A stretch of DNA of 54,184 bases from Tropicimonas marinistellae (GCF_001509585.1 NZ_LNCI01000019.1:1-54184); one strand, 5' to 3'; shown: positions 18,457 to 27,764, counted from the first letter of the stretch. Numbers and translations: made by a program. Notes: a model not told the origin generated them from the sequence alone.

Positions 18457-18783
18457 GTATCTGCTCTGCCTACAATATCGGGAGAATAGCCCAGCGGCTT
18501 GCCCGGAACAATCGCGGCGATTCAGGTGAGTCGGATCGAAGCTGAGGGGGCGAATCCGGGCCGCGGATGTGGCACTATTGGGCCGAACGTCTCCCCAGGC
18601 CTGCCGCAATCTTCGAAATTTGTCTCCGATTGCTCCACAATGCTTCGCATGCGCCGGGTTTGTCGCGCGACCCGCGCCAATGCCCAACTTTCGTCGCGTT
18701 GTGACCGAAATCCGGTCCGTTCACTAAGGCTTCATTAATCATGAAAAGGCCGGCTTGTCGGCAACTTTGATGGGATTGGACGA
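18457..18783. other. Divergent intergenic region without a gene
   Basis: These 327 bases separate the M48-like gene and the Hint-like gene and must hold both promoters. The right part is more AT-rich (around TTCATTAATCATG at about 18731). I find no RNA gene, convincing hairpin or recognisable operator. Confidence 0.4.
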
Positions 18784-19464
18784 ATGCTGGATTGGCTGTC
18801 TGGAAGAACGGGTAAGAAACCCGCCACCGGGAAATCCGGCATTCATCGCCAAACCGAATTCAGTGGAGGTCTGGCTGCGGGTACCCTCGTGGCGACTCCG
18901 AATGGATGGCTCCCGGTCGAGTCGATCTGCGTAGGGGATGACGTAGTGACATTCGACGATGGCATCCAGACCGTCACTGGCGTGAGCCGCCGGCTGCACC
19001 CGTTGCGGCCGGCGGACATCACGCGCACTGCGCCAGTACTCTCTATTCCTGCTGGGCTGATTGGCAACCGGCGGCCGATGACCGTCTCCGAGGGTCAGGC
19101 CGTGGTGGTCGAAAGCGACCTGGCGGAGACCGTCCTCGGAGATGCCTTCGCACTTGTGGAAGCGCGCCAGCTTTCGCGCCTCGGCGGCACTCGGAAGGTC
19201 CGGCCGGAAGAGCCGGTGATCATCGTCACGCTGAGCTTCGAGGAAGAGCAAATGGTTTTCGTCGAGGGAAATGCGCTGGTGCTGTGTCCGGCAGAAGATG
19301 CGCTCAACCCCGTCACAATCGAAGCTGCGATGTGGGGTCGTGACCACGGCCGCTACACGGTTTTGCCACGCGCGACAGCCGAGATGGTGGTGGCGAGCAT
19401 GGGCCTGCAGAACGCCTATTCGGTCAGGGCGTCGATTTCTGCACCCGATCCCCGATACGCCTGA
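18784..19464 (+). CDS. Hint-domain (Hint_2 type) protein lacking the catalytic Cys
   Basis: The 226-residue protein resembles the Hint_2 family, common in Rhodobacterales. The key stretch is GTLVATPNGWLPVESICVGD followed by VVTFDDGIQ, matching the family pattern of GT, AT-G, VE, VGD and L-FD-G. In splicing or autoprocessing Hint domains a Cys lies just before this stretch; here the corresponding residues are GGLAAGT, and the C-terminus has no HN ending. Self-processing is therefore unlikely. There is no signal peptide. It is a single gene between the M48-like protein and the beta-oxidation operon. Confidence 0.75.
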   Translation: MLDWLSGRTGKKPATGKSGIHRQTEFSGGLAAGTLVATPNGWLPVESICVGDDVVTFDDGIQTVTGVSRRLHPLRPADITRTAPVLSIPAGLIGNRRPMTVSEGQAVVVESDLAETVLGDAFALVEARQLSRLGGTRKVRPEEPVIIVTLSFEEEQMVFVEGNALVLCPAEDALNPVTIEAAMWGRDHGRYTVLPRATAEMVVASMGLQNAYSVRASISAPDPRYA

Positions 19465-19578
19465 GCCATTTCACCCGAACAGCCCCCAAAGAGGTTTCGA
19501 GCAGTCGAGTCCCAAGGTCGGGGAAAGTGAAAGCGGCGCGCAATTACTCGCGCGCCGTTTTCCGATTCCCGATGTGCG

Positions 19579-21777
19579 TCAGGCCGCGGCCGGCGCTTGA
19601 CCGAACCGACGGTAAAAACTCTGGTTCTTTGCCCCCATCTCCGACAGAAGCGCCGGGGCAGCGAAACGTGCGCCGTAGCGGTCGGCTAGTTCGTCCGCGC
19701 GGGCAGCGGCATAGGGTGTGCCGAGAATGTCCAGCCAGGAGAACGGTCCACCGGACCACGGTGCGAAGCCCCAGCCGAGAATGGCACCTACATCTCCCTC
19801 GCGGATGTCTTCCAACACGCCTTCCTCCAAAGCACGCACCGCTTCCAGAGACTGAACAAACAGCAGCCGGTGTTGGATCTCCAAGAGATCCGGTTGGTCG
19901 TCAGCACGCGGGTACTTCTCCGCCAAACCAAGCCAAAGGCCGGTTCGTTTCCCCTTCTCGTCGTAGTTGTAGAACCCCGCCTTGCACTTGCGGCCGAGGC
20001 GTTCCTGTTCCGCCATCCAGAAGATCACATCATCCACGGCCCCGTCGGGATAGGCATCACCCATGGCGGCCTTTGTCGCCTTCGCGATCTTTACCCCGAG
20101 GTCTATGGAGGTCTCGTCCACCAGTTGCAGGGGCCCCAGCGGCATTCCCACCAGCTTCGCGGCGTTCTCGATGAGCGCAGGGTTTATCCCTTCGGCCACC
20201 ATGCGAATGCCCTCGTTGATGTAGGGTATGATGCAGCGGTTGGCGTAGAAGAACCGTGCGTCGTTCACGACAATGGGCGTCTTGCGGATCTGACGCACGT
20301 AGTCGAGCGCCTTGGCAACGGCTCGCGTGCCGGTTTGCTTCCCCTTGATGATCTCTACCAGCAGCATCTTCTCCACCGGGGAGAAGAAATGGATGCCGAT
20401 GAATTGCTCCGGGCGTTTCGACGCCTTGGCAAGTTGCGTGATTGGCAGGGTCGAGGTGTTGGTCGCGAAGATGCAGTCCTCGCCTACGACGGCCTCGACC
20501 TTGGCCGTCACCTCGGCCTTCACGGTCGGGTCCTCGAACACCGCTTCGACGATCAGGTCGCAACCGGCGAGCGCCGCGTAGTCTGTTGTAGCGGTGATCC
20601 GGGACAGCAGCGCGTCCTTCTTCTCCGGCGTCGCCTTTCCGCGCTTGATCCCCTTGTCCATGTAGCTCTCGGAATAGGCCTTACCGCGCTCCGCGGCGGC
20701 CTGATCCTGATCGAGCAGCACGACATCGATACCAGCCTGCGCCGAAACGAGCGCGATACCCGCGCCCATCATGCCGGCGCCCAGAACGCCGACCCTGGTG
20801 ACTTTCTGATCCGGAACCTCGGGGCGATTCGCACCCTTCTCCAGCGCTTCCTTGTTGATGAAGAGCGAGCGGATCATCGCGGAAGAGGAGGGGTTCATCA
20901 GCACGTTGGTGAACCAGCGCGCCTCGATTTTCAGCGCGGTGTCGAAATCCACTTGCGCGCCCTCGTAGACAGCCGAAAGGAGCGCCTTGGCCGCCGGGTA
21001 GACGCCTTGGGTCTTGCCGTTGACCATGGCAGAGGCGCCGACAAAGGTCATGAAACCTGCCGGGTGGTAGGGAGCGCCCCCGGGCATCTTGTAGCCTCTT
21101 TCATCCCACGGCTTGACGATCTTCGGCCCGCTCAGCACCCATTCCCGCGCCTTGTCTACCAGGTCATTCGGGGCCACGACCTCGTCGACCACGCCTGCCA
21201 TCTTGGCCTTCTTCGGGTCGTTGAGCTTGCCCTCCAGCAGCAGCGGCGACGCGCCCATGGCGCCGAGCTTTCGGGTCAGCCGCGTGGTGCCCCCGGCGCC
21301 CGGGAAGATGCCCACCATGATTTCCGGCAGGCCGATTTTGGCCTTGGGATTGTCGGCGGCGAAAACCCGGTGGCACGCCAGCGGAATTTCCAGACCGATG
21401 CCGAGCGCCGTGCCGGGCAGGGCGGCTGCAATCGGCTTGCCCCCCTTGTTGGTCTTCGGATCCATGCCGGCGCGCTCGATCTTGCGCAGGAACCGGTGCA
21501 GATTCATGATGCCCTCGAAGAGCCCCTTGGCGGGGTTGTCGCCGGCACTCTCCTTCATCTGGGCGATGACATTCAGGTCCATACCGCCCGCAAAGCTGTC
21601 GGGCTTGCCTGAGGTGATGACGGCTCCCTTGATTGCGTCGTCTTCCAGCACCGTGTCGACCAGTGCCTCGAGGTCCTCGAAGCCCTGCATCGACATGACG
21701 TTCATGGATTTGCCCGGGGTGTTCCAGGTGATGATTGCGACGCCGTCCGCGCCAACATCCATGGTGAAATCAGTCAT
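19579..21777 (-). CDS. fadB: Multifunctional fatty acid oxidation enzyme (enoyl-CoA hydratase / 3-hydroxyacyl-CoA dehydrogenase)
   Basis: The 732-residue protein carries an N-terminal crotonase domain (about 1-190: NVMSMQGFEDLEALVD, then GIFPGAGGTTRLTRKLG with the catalytic Glu region). An NAD-binding dehydrogenase domain follows (GVLGAGMMGAGIALVSAQAG), then the C-terminal dehydrogenase halves (FIGIHFFSPVEKM with the catalytic His). It hydrates enoyl-CoA and oxidises 3-hydroxyacyl-CoA. The ATG at 21777 overlaps the upstream cupin gene by 4 bases. FadB and FadJ cannot be told apart here. It is the last gene of the leftward operon that starts with merR at 26600. Confidence 0.93.
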   Translation of the reverse strand: MTDFTMDVGADGVAIITWNTPGKSMNVMSMQGFEDLEALVDTVLEDDAIKGAVITSGKPDSFAGGMDLNVIAQMKESAGDNPAKGLFEGIMNLHRFLRKIERAGMDPKTNKGGKPIAAALPGTALGIGLEIPLACHRVFAADNPKAKIGLPEIMVGIFPGAGGTTRLTRKLGAMGASPLLLEGKLNDPKKAKMAGVVDEVVAPNDLVDKAREWVLSGPKIVKPWDERGYKMPGGAPYHPAGFMTFVGASAMVNGKTQGVYPAAKALLSAVYEGAQVDFDTALKIEARWFTNVLMNPSSSAMIRSLFINKEALEKGANRPEVPDQKVTRVGVLGAGMMGAGIALVSAQAGIDVVLLDQDQAAAERGKAYSESYMDKGIKRGKATPEKKDALLSRITATTDYAALAGCDLIVEAVFEDPTVKAEVTAKVEAVVGEDCIFATNTSTLPITQLAKASKRPEQFIGIHFFSPVEKMLLVEIIKGKQTGTRAVAKALDYVRQIRKTPIVVNDARFFYANRCIIPYINEGIRMVAEGINPALIENAAKLVGMPLGPLQLVDETSIDLGVKIAKATKAAMGDAYPDGAVDDVIFWMAEQERLGRKCKAGFYNYDEKGKRTGLWLGLAEKYPRADDQPDLLEIQHRLLFVQSLEAVRALEEGVLEDIREGDVGAILGWGFAPWSGGPFSWLDILGTPYAAARADELADRYGARFAAPALLSEMGAKNQSFYRRFGQAPAAA

Positions 21778-22247
21778 GCTTCGTCTCCCGGATAGGGTGT
21801 GCCGTCCTTCCGGCAAAAGGTCGCTTTGCCGTCTTTCAGATCGACCATCAGGTCGACGTCGGAATAGGTGGCGCGTTCTTCGGATTTCCTGCTGCCCACC
21901 ACCAGAAAGGTGGCCGGCGCATCTGTCTTGTTGATGAAGTGATGGCCATTGGGGTCGCCCGCCGGAAAAGCCGCACAATCTCCCGCGCGCATCATGTGTT
22001 CTCCGGTATCGTCCACCAATGTGCATTCGCCTTCGGTGACCATGACGAATTCATCCTCGTTCTGGTGCCAGTGGCGTAGCGAGGACATCGCGCCCGGCGC
22101 CAGTCGCACAAGATTGGCGCCGAACTGGCTAAGCCCACCTGCATCGCCGAGCCGGAGCGAACTGCGGCCAGTCATCATTTCCGAATAGGGCGCGGGGTAG
22201 GTAGACCCGGTTCTGACAGGGCATTTGTCCTTGTCGATAATCGGCAT
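21774..22247 (-). CDS. Cupin-domain protein in the beta-oxidation operon
   Basis: The 157-residue protein has a cupin fold. Motif 1 reads HWHQNEDEFVMVTEGE with two His and Glu for metal binding, and motif 2 reads FPAGDPNGHHFINKTD. The pattern resembles cupins of the same size often annotated as mannose-6-phosphate-isomerase-like or auxin-binding-like. The function is unknown; it may be a small dioxygenase, isomerase or sensor acting on a CoA-pathway metabolite. It sits between the thiolase gene and fadB and overlaps fadB by 4 bases, so expression is coupled. Confidence 0.8.
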   Translation of the reverse strand: MPIIDKDKCPVRTGSTYPAPYSEMMTGRSSLRLGDAGGLSQFGANLVRLAPGAMSSLRHWHQNEDEFVMVTEGECTLVDDTGEHMMRAGDCAAFPAGDPNGHHFINKTDAPATFLVVGSRKSEERATYSDVDLMVDLKDGKATFCRKDGTPYPGDEA

Positions 22248-22279
22248 GGCAGTTTCCTTGCGCTGTGGAGCGGCGGGGA

Positions 22280-23491
22280 TCAAACCCGTTCTATGATCGT
22301 CGCGGCGCCCATGCCGGAGGCGACGCAGAGCGTGGCAAGCCCGACCTCCTTGTCCGTGCGCTCCAATTCGTCGAGCAGCGTGCCGATGATGATCGCGCCA
22401 GTTGCGCCGAGCGGATGGCCCATGGCGATGGAGCCGCCATTGACGTTCACCACCTCGGGCGAGACGTCGAATGCCTGCTGGAAGCGCAGCACGACGGAAG
22501 AGAAGGCCTCGTTGACTTCGAAAAGGTCGATGTCAGAGATCGCCATGCCGCTATCGGCCAGGATCTTCTCCGTCGCGGGCACCGGGCCGGTCAGCATGAT
22601 CGTGGGATCGGTGCCGATCTTGGCTGTCGCGCGGATACGCGCACGGGGCTTGAGCCCCTGCGCCTCGCCAAACTCCTTGGAGCCGACAAGGATGGCCGCC
22701 GAGCCGTCCACGATACCGGAGGAGTTGCCCGCGTGGTGAATGTGCCGGATCTCCTCCAAATGCGGGTATTTCATGATCGCCACCTTGTCGAAGCCGGGCA
22801 TCACCTTGCCCATCTGTTCGAAGGACGCATTAAGGGCGCCGAGCGCCTGCATGTCGGTGCCGGGGCGCATGTACTCGTCCCGGTCGAGGATTGTCAGGCC
22901 GTTCTGGTCCACCACCGGCACGATGGACTTTTCAAAGCGGTTCTCGTCCCAGGCGAGCTTGGCGCGGCGCTGGCTCTCCACGGCGAGCGCATCCGCCTGG
23001 TCGCGGGTGAAGCCGTATTCGGTGGCGATGATATCGGCCGAGATGCCCTGCGGAACGAAATAGGTCTCCATGGCGATGGAGGGATCGACGGCAATTGCCG
23101 CGCCGTCCGAGCCCATTGCAACGCGGCCCATCATTTCCACGCCGCCGGCGATGTAGGCCGCACCTGCGCCGCCCTTGACCTGATTGGCCGCGAGGTTCAC
23201 CGCCTCGATCCCGCTCGCGCAAAATCGGTTGATCGACAGACCCGGAATGCGCTCGTCCAACTCAGAGGCCAGAACTGCCGTTCGAGCAAGGCAACCGCCC
23301 TGTTCCATCACCTGCGTGGCGTTGCCCCAGATCACGTCCTCGACAACGTGGCCGTCGAGCCCGTTGCGGTCCTTGATCGCGTTGAGCATCTGCGCGGAAA
23401 GTCTGGCCGCAGTAACCTCGTGAAGGCTGCCGTCCTTGCGGCCCTTGCCGCGCGGGCTGCGCACGGCATCGAAGATATAGGCGTCGGTCAT
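22280..23491 (-). CDS. Acetyl-CoA C-acyltransferase (thiolase)
   Basis: It releases acetyl-CoA from 3-ketoacyl-CoA in the last step of beta-oxidation. The 403-residue protein starts with the family sequence DAYIFDAVRSPRGKGRKDGSL. It shows the nucleophilic Cys region (SINRFCASGIEAVNLAA), GG-EMMGRVAMG, NGGSIAMGHPLGATGA with the conserved His, and the catalytic second Cys near the end (ATLCVASGMGAA). FadA/FadI-like versus PhaA-like specificity cannot be decided by eye; the neighbours favour beta-oxidation. The GST gene lies 3 bases upstream. Confidence 0.93.
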   Translation of the reverse strand: MTDAYIFDAVRSPRGKGRKDGSLHEVTAARLSAQMLNAIKDRNGLDGHVVEDVIWGNATQVMEQGGCLARTAVLASELDERIPGLSINRFCASGIEAVNLAANQVKGGAGAAYIAGGVEMMGRVAMGSDGAAIAVDPSIAMETYFVPQGISADIIATEYGFTRDQADALAVESQRRAKLAWDENRFEKSIVPVVDQNGLTILDRDEYMRPGTDMQALGALNASFEQMGKVMPGFDKVAIMKYPHLEEIRHIHHAGNSSGIVDGSAAILVGSKEFGEAQGLKPRARIRATAKIGTDPTIMLTGPVPATEKILADSGMAISDIDLFEVNEAFSSVVLRFQQAFDVSPEVVNVNGGSIAMGHPLGATGAIIIGTLLDELERTDKEVGLATLCVASGMGAATIIERV

Positions 23492-23494
23492 GGG

Positions 23495-24139
23495 TCAGGA
23501 TCTCCGGTTTTCGGGGCGGGCGGGAGGCATCAGATCGTATGGGTGCTGCCAGCCGGGTTGTTCGGCAAGCCGGGTGAGCCAGGCGTCGATGGCAGGCCAC
23601 TTCGCCCGGACGAAACCGAATTCTTCGGGGTAGTAGAGATAGCCGCAACAGGTCAGATCTGCGTTGGTCAGACCGTCGCCGACGATCCACGTGCGTTCCT
23701 GCAGGTGGCGGTCGAGGATCGCATAGCTGCCCGCAAGGCGCCCCTGAAGAAAGGGAACCACGCCTTCGGGGCGCTTTTCTTCCGGCACGTAGTGCAAGAG
23801 AAAACGGGCAATCCCGGCGAATGAGCTCAGCTTGTGATTGTCCCACAGAATCCAACGCAGCACTTCGCGCGCTTCCTCCGGGGTCGAGCCTCCCAGTTTG
23901 CCAGTCTTCTCGGACAGGTAGTGCTGGATCACGCCGGACTGCGTGAGCTTGAGGCTCCCGTCGATCAGCACAGGTGCCTCACCCATCTCGTTGACGTCCG
24001 TCCGATACGGGTCGCGCCGCGTTTCGCCGTTGAAAAAGTCGATCCCCACAGGCTCCCAGTCGAGACCGGACATCGCCAAGGCGAGTGCCGCCTTGTAGGA
24101 GTGCCCGGATTCCCCGAAGCACATCAATTGAAGTGTCAT
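23495..24139 (-). CDS. Glutathione S-transferase family protein
   Basis: The 214-residue protein has a GST N-terminal thioredoxin-like domain (LQLMCFGESGHSYKAALAL, then EAPVLIDGSLKLTQSGVIQHYL, the cis-Pro and SNAIL/TRAIL-like region). The helical C-terminal domain includes GLTNADLTCCGYLYY. It is embedded in the oxidation operon between the small DNA-binding-like protein and the thiolase, with gaps of 21 and 3 bases. It may detoxify reactive acyl or unsaturated intermediates made in the pathway; that is inference. Confidence 0.85.
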   Translation of the reverse strand: MTLQLMCFGESGHSYKAALALAMSGLDWEPVGIDFFNGETRRDPYRTDVNEMGEAPVLIDGSLKLTQSGVIQHYLSEKTGKLGGSTPEEAREVLRWILWDNHKLSSFAGIARFLLHYVPEEKRPEGVVPFLQGRLAGSYAILDRHLQERTWIVGDGLTNADLTCCGYLYYPEEFGFVRAKWPAIDAWLTRLAEQPGWQHPYDLMPPARPENRRS

Positions 24140-24160
24140 GTTCCCTCCCCCGAAACCGGT

Positions 24161-24373
24161 TCAGCGCCTCCGGTCCGGCAACTCCGCCTTGAATAGCCTG
24201 AGCCTGTGCGGCAGCGCCTCGTCATCCGTGACGCTACCGAAGTTCTCGAACAGAAAGCACAATGCCTCGTCTTGCGACACGCCCGCCTCCTCGGAAAACC
24301 GCCGGAGGTTGCGATAGGCATCCTCGCTCAGTGCGATATTCAACCGGCGCGTGAAATGCAGGCGTTTGGGCAT
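24161..24373 (-). CDS. Small ribbon-helix-helix-like protein (70 aa)
   Basis: A 70-residue protein with a start RLHFTRRLNIALSEDAYRNL and then RRFSEEAGVSQDEALCFLFE. The pattern of a short basic beta strand followed by two helices resembles ribbon-helix-helix DNA-binding proteins, although no partner or toxin gene is adjacent. It lies between the acyl-CoA dehydrogenase gene and the GST gene, 16 and 21 bases from each. The ATG at 24373 is supported by GGAAAG upstream on the minus strand. It may modulate the operon or simply be an uncharacterised conserved small protein. Confidence 0.65.
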   Translation of the reverse strand: MPKRLHFTRRLNIALSEDAYRNLRRFSEEAGVSQDEALCFLFENFGSVTDDEALPHRLRLFKAELPDRRR

Positions 24374-24389
24374 TGTCTTCCTTTCCGTC

Positions 24390-26168
24390 TCAGAAAGCCG
24401 CGGCCGACAGGGCCATGACCGGTGCAGCGCCGCTTTCGATACGGGCGAGATGCATCTTCGTTGCCGGCAGTTGCCGTGCCATATAGTAGCGCCCGGTCGC
24501 CAGTTTCGTCTCGTAGAACGCTGCGTCGCCGGTTTGCGATGCAAGTGCGGTCGAGGCCGCCTTCGCCATGCGGGCCCACATCAGGCCGAGACAGACATGA
24601 CCGAAGAGGTGCATGAAATCGTAGGAACCCGAGAGCGCTGCATTGGGGTTCTTCATCCCGTGCTGCATGAAGAACATACCCGCGGCCTGCAGATCCTTGC
24701 TGGCGGATTTCAGCGGTTCCAGGAAATCGGCCTTGAGTGCCTCGTCGCCTTCGTTTTCCTTGATGAAGGCTTTCACCAGTTCGAAGAAACCCATCACGTG
24801 CTTGCCACCGTCGGCCGCGAGCTTTCGGCCAACCAGGTCCAGCGCCTGCACACCATTGGCGCCTTCGTAGATCTGGGTAATGCGGGCATCGCGTGCGAAT
24901 TGCGACATGCCCCATTCCTCGATGTATCCGTGGCCGCCATAGACCTGCTGCGCGGCGACCGCACATTCAAAGCCCTTGTCCGTCAGGAACCCCTTCAGGA
25001 CCGGGGTAAGAAGTGAGACCAGCCCCTCGGCCTCAGCATCATTCATGCGATGCGACCGGTCCAGCAGGTTTGCGCCCCAAAGCATGAACGCCCGTGCACC
25101 TTCGACGAACGACTTCTGATCCATCAGGTTGCGGCGCACATCAGGATGCACGATCAGCGGGTCCGCGGGTCCGTCGGGGTTTTCGGCGCCGGTCACGGCG
25201 CGGCCTTGCAATCTGTCCTTGGCGTAGATCACGGCGTTCTGATAGGCCGCCTCCGCCTGCGCCATACCTTGCATTGCAACACCGAGGCGGGCTTCGTTCA
25301 TCATCGTGAACATCGCCCGCATGCCCTTGTGCTCGCTGCCGAGCAGGTAGCCCTCGGCCTCGTCGTAGTTCATGACACAGGTCGAATTGCCATGAATGCC
25401 CATCTTCTCTTCGAGCTTGCCGACCGAGACGCCGTTGCGAGCGCCGATGGTGCCCTCGTCATCGACAAGGAACTTGGGAACGATGAAGAGGGAGACACCC
25501 TTGATGCCCTCGGGTCCGCCGGGGATCTTGGCAAGTACCAGGTGCACGACATTCGCGGACATGTCGTGATCGCCGGCGGAGATAAAGATCTTCTGGCCGG
25601 TGATCCTGTAGCTTCCGTCGTCCTGTGGCACTGCCTTGGTGCGCATGAGGCCGAGGTCCGTGCCGCAATGCGGCTCGGTCAGGTTCATCGTGCCGGTCCA
25701 GTCGCAGCTCACCATCCTGGGCAGCCACTTGGCTTTTTGCGCCTCGGTGCCATGGGCGTGGATCGCCGAATAGGCACCGTGGGTCAGCCCCTGGTACATG
25801 GTGAACGACTGGTTGGCGCCTGAGAAAAGTTCTCCCACCGCGGTGCCCAGCAGCACCGGCATTCCCTGTCCGCCAAACTCCGGATCGCAGTCGAGCGCGG
25901 TCCAGCCGCCCTCTTTCATCTGGTCGAAGGCATCCTTGAAGCCGGTCGGCGTGCGTACCACGCCGTTTTCGAGCACACAGCCCTCCCGGTCGCCCACCGC
26001 GTTCAGCGGCGCAAGCACGTTTCCGGCAATCTTGCCAGCCTCTTCCAGCACGGCCGCAGTGAAGTCCGCGTCCAGTTCGGAATAACCGGGAATGTCCTGG
26101 CTTGGCGCGTCAAGCAACGCGTGCAGGACAAATTGAATGTCGTTCACGGGGGCCGTGTAGCTTGGCAT
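24390..26168 (-). CDS. Acyl-CoA dehydrogenase (large, C-terminally extended type)
   Basis: An FAD enzyme making trans-2-enoyl-CoA, passing electrons to electron-transfer flavoprotein. At 592 residues it is of the extended type with an extra C-terminal domain. Landmarks are [20 protein letters not shown] at the start, [18 protein letters not shown] and [19 protein letters not shown] for the flavin region, and [19 protein letters not shown] plus [19 protein letters not shown] near the active site. The same subfamily contains DmdC, the 3-methylmercaptopropionyl-CoA dehydrogenase of DMSP breakdown, so straight-chain fatty acyl-CoA is only one possible substrate. It lies directly downstream of merR. 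Confidence 0.92.
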   Translation of the reverse strand: MPSYTAPVNDIQFVLHALLDAPSQDIPGYSELDADFTAAVLEEAGKIAGNVLAPLNAVGDREGCVLENGVVRTPTGFKDAFDQMKEGGWTALDCDPEFGGQGMPVLLGTAVGELFSGANQSFTMYQGLTHGAYSAIHAHGTEAQKAKWLPRMVSCDWTGTMNLTEPHCGTDLGLMRTKAVPQDDGSYRITGQKIFISAGDHDMSANVVHLVLAKIPGGPEGIKGVSLFIVPKFLVDDEGTIGARNGVSVGKLEEKMGIHGNSTCVMNYDEAEGYLLGSEHKGMRAMFTMMNEARLGVAMQGMAQAEAAYQNAVIYAKDRLQGRAVTGAENPDGPADPLIVHPDVRRNLMDQKSFVEGARAFMLWGANLLDRSHRMNDAEAEGLVSLLTPVLKGFLTDKGFECAVAAQQVYGGHGYIEEWGMSQFARDARITQIYEGANGVQALDLVGRKLAADGGKHVMGFFELVKAFIKENEGDEALKADFLEPLKSASKDLQAAGMFFMQHGMKNPNAALSGSYDFMHLFGHVCLGLMWARMAKAASTALASQTGDAAFYETKLATGRYYMARQLPATKMHLARIESGAAPVMALSAAAF

Positions 26169-26201
26169 CTGGGCGTCTCCTCCCTGGGGATGTCATGATG
26201 T

Positions 26202-26600
26202 CTACTGTGCGGCTTCCGTGGAGGTCAGTGAATCGAGTTGTTGCTTGCCCCAGGCAAGCTGCTCCTTGAGTTCGACGATCGCTTCGTCGAGCTCGGCCCT
26301 CTGACGTTCCATGTCTGCCAGGCGTTGGGTGGCCAGCTCGTAAGTCTTGGAAAGCTGCGTCACCTGATGGTCGCCGATGTCGTAGAGGTCGAGGAGCTGC
26401 CGGATTTCTTCCAGGCTGAATCCGAAGCGTTTTCCTCGCAGGATCAGCTTCAATCTGGCGCGGTCGCGACGGGTGAAGAGCCGTCTTGTACCCTGCCGGA
26501 TCGGGAACAGCAGTTCCTTGGCCTCGTAGAAACGCAATGTGCGCGGAGTCACCTCGAAGGCGTCGCACATTTCCCGGATTGTCATAAGGTCTTCGGTCAT
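26202..26600 (-). CDS. MerR-family transcriptional regulator of the oxidation operon
   Basis: The 132-residue protein has a MerR winged-helix domain (TIREMCDAFEVTPRTLRFYE, then RLFTRRDRARLKLILRGKRF GFSLEEIRQLL region) and a coiled-coil dimer helix at about 75-125. There are no Cys-based metal ligands, so a metabolite such as acyl-CoA is the likely effector. It is the first gene of the leftward operon, 33 bases before the acyl-CoA dehydrogenase gene, and probably autoregulates it. Relatives of this type in proteobacteria control branched-chain or fatty acid oxidation. Confidence 0.88.
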   Translation of the reverse strand: MTEDLMTIREMCDAFEVTPRTLRFYEAKELLFPIRQGTRRLFTRRDRARLKLILRGKRFGFSLEEIRQLLDLYDIGDHQVTQLSKTYELATQRLADMERQRAELDEAIVELKEQLAWGKQQLDSLTSTEAAQ

Positions 26601-26673
26601 TGTCTTTCCTCTCCGCGGTCCGCGGATTTTCGTTTTGACCCCGGTTTGCGTTCGAGGTCTCCTACATCACTAG

Positions 26674-26688
26674 TTGACGTGCGCGTAA
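26674..26688. promoter_or_regulatory. Candidate MerR operator upstream of the oxidation operon
   Basis: TTGACGTGCGCGTAA is an imperfect dyad (TTGACG against CGTAA) located 74-88 bases upstream of the merR start, where the operon promoter should be. ACG/CGT half-sites of this kind have been described for MerR-type regulators of acyl-CoA catabolism in proteobacteria. The match is by eye and imperfect. Confidence 0.35.
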
Positions 26689-26815
26689 GTTAAACGCTGC
26701 GTCACGATTATTCGTTCGTCTGGGGCGAAGCGGACCGACCAACCGCCCGCCAACGTCCAAATCGCTTTGGAACAATGGTTGAGTTGTTCGGTGCAAGGTG
26801 TCGGTATCGCCGTCA

Positions 26816-27184
26816 TCACGTTAGGGTTTGGGCTGTCTCGTCGCGAAGTACCTGGAGATCGGCGATGGTCTCGGCGAGGTCGGACTGCTGGCGCCGCAGG
26901 GCCGACAACTGCCGGTCGGCCATATCGATCCAGGCATCCAGCTGCGGGCGCGTCCCTTCCTCTTCGTAGATCAACAGCCATTGCCGAATCTCTTCGAGGC
27001 TGAAACCGAATCGCCGGCCGCGCAAGATGAGTGTCATTCGGGCAACCTCGCGGGGGTGGTACCACCGCGTGCGCCCCTCCTTTTCGGGTTGAAGCAACTC
27101 GATATACTCGTAGTACCGCAATGTTCGCGGCGTTACGTCGAACTTCGCGCACATTTGCTTGAAACTCAGTGGGGTGTCGGACAC
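26816..27184 (-). CDS. Second MerR-family transcriptional regulator
   Basis: A 122-residue MerR protein closely similar in layout to the one at 26202-26600: SFKQMCAKFDVTPRTLRYYE, then RWYHPREVARMTLILRGRRF, GFSLEEIRQWLLIY and a C-terminal coiled coil. The GTG at 27184 is chosen because the family begins a few residues before SFKQMC; an ATG at 27262 would add 26 residues that are not typical. It is divergent from the thioesterase genes at 27330 with about 145 bases between. It probably arose by duplication and may respond to a related acyl-CoA. Confidence 0.85.
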   Translation of the reverse strand: MSDTPLSFKQMCAKFDVTPRTLRYYEYIELLQPEKEGRTRWYHPREVARMTLILRGRRFGFSLEEIRQWLLIYEEEGTRPQLDAWIDMADRQLSALRRQQSDLAETIADLQVLRDETAQTLT

Positions 27185-27329
27185 TTCGGTCCCCGTCGTG
27201 GCTTTCGTTGACCTGAGGGTAAGGTTCCTGAGCGCCGTGATCAATGCTTGATCGCCGCCCATCGCGTACTTGCGTGACACCGCGCGGCACCTGATAACCG
27301 CGTGGGTAAACGGATCGTAAGGTGTTGGC

Positions 27330-27764
27330 ATGAATAACGCGATAGCCGGACGCGAGCTTATCGACGCGCTCCCATTCTCGCAGGCGTTGGGGATGCAATT
27401 GGAGGAGATCGAAAACGGTCGCGCGGTGATCTCCATGCCCTATGACACGCGGCTGATCGGGGATCCGCGCACGGGCGTCATTCATGGTGGTGCGGTCTCG
27501 GCATTGATGGATACGACGTGTGGTGCGTCTGTCATATCCTTGCCGGACGGTTCGGGTGTTACAGCAACGATAGACTTGCGGATCGACTACATGCGTGCGG
27601 CAACGCCTGGCGCGCGCATTATCTGCACGGCGATTTGCTATCACACGACCCGGACAGTTGCCTTCGTGCGTGCGAACGCAACCGATTCCGACGAGCCTGA
27701 CGCAATTCCGGTAGCCTCCGCCGTGGGTGCGTTCACGTTTCAGAAGCAGGGGATCGACACATGA
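27330..27764 (+). CDS. PaaI-type hotdog thioesterase
   Basis: The 144-residue protein is a hotdog-fold acyl-CoA thioesterase. The signature region reads GDPRTGVIHGGAVSALMDTT, with the HGG loop and the Asp that polarises water, followed by ATIDLRIDYMRAA. Its stop overlaps the next gene by 4 bases (ATGA). Together with its neighbour, which also has a hotdog fold, and the MATE gene, it forms a three-gene unit opposite the second merR. It probably frees CoA from blocked or unusual acyl-CoAs. Confidence 0.88.
   Translation: MNNAIAGRELIDALPFSQALGMQLEEIENGRAVISMPYDTRLIGDPRTGVIHGGAVSALMDTTCGASVISLPDGSGVTATIDLRIDYMRAATPGARIICTAICYHTTRTVAFVRANATDSDEPDAIPVASAVGAFTFQKQGIDT

Noticed and set aside
19870-21612. 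Long plus-strand open frame of 580 codons
   Set aside because: It is the shadow of the FadB-like gene on the other strand; the translation is His/Arg/Gly-rich with no motif, while the minus strand has a complete multifunctional enzyme.
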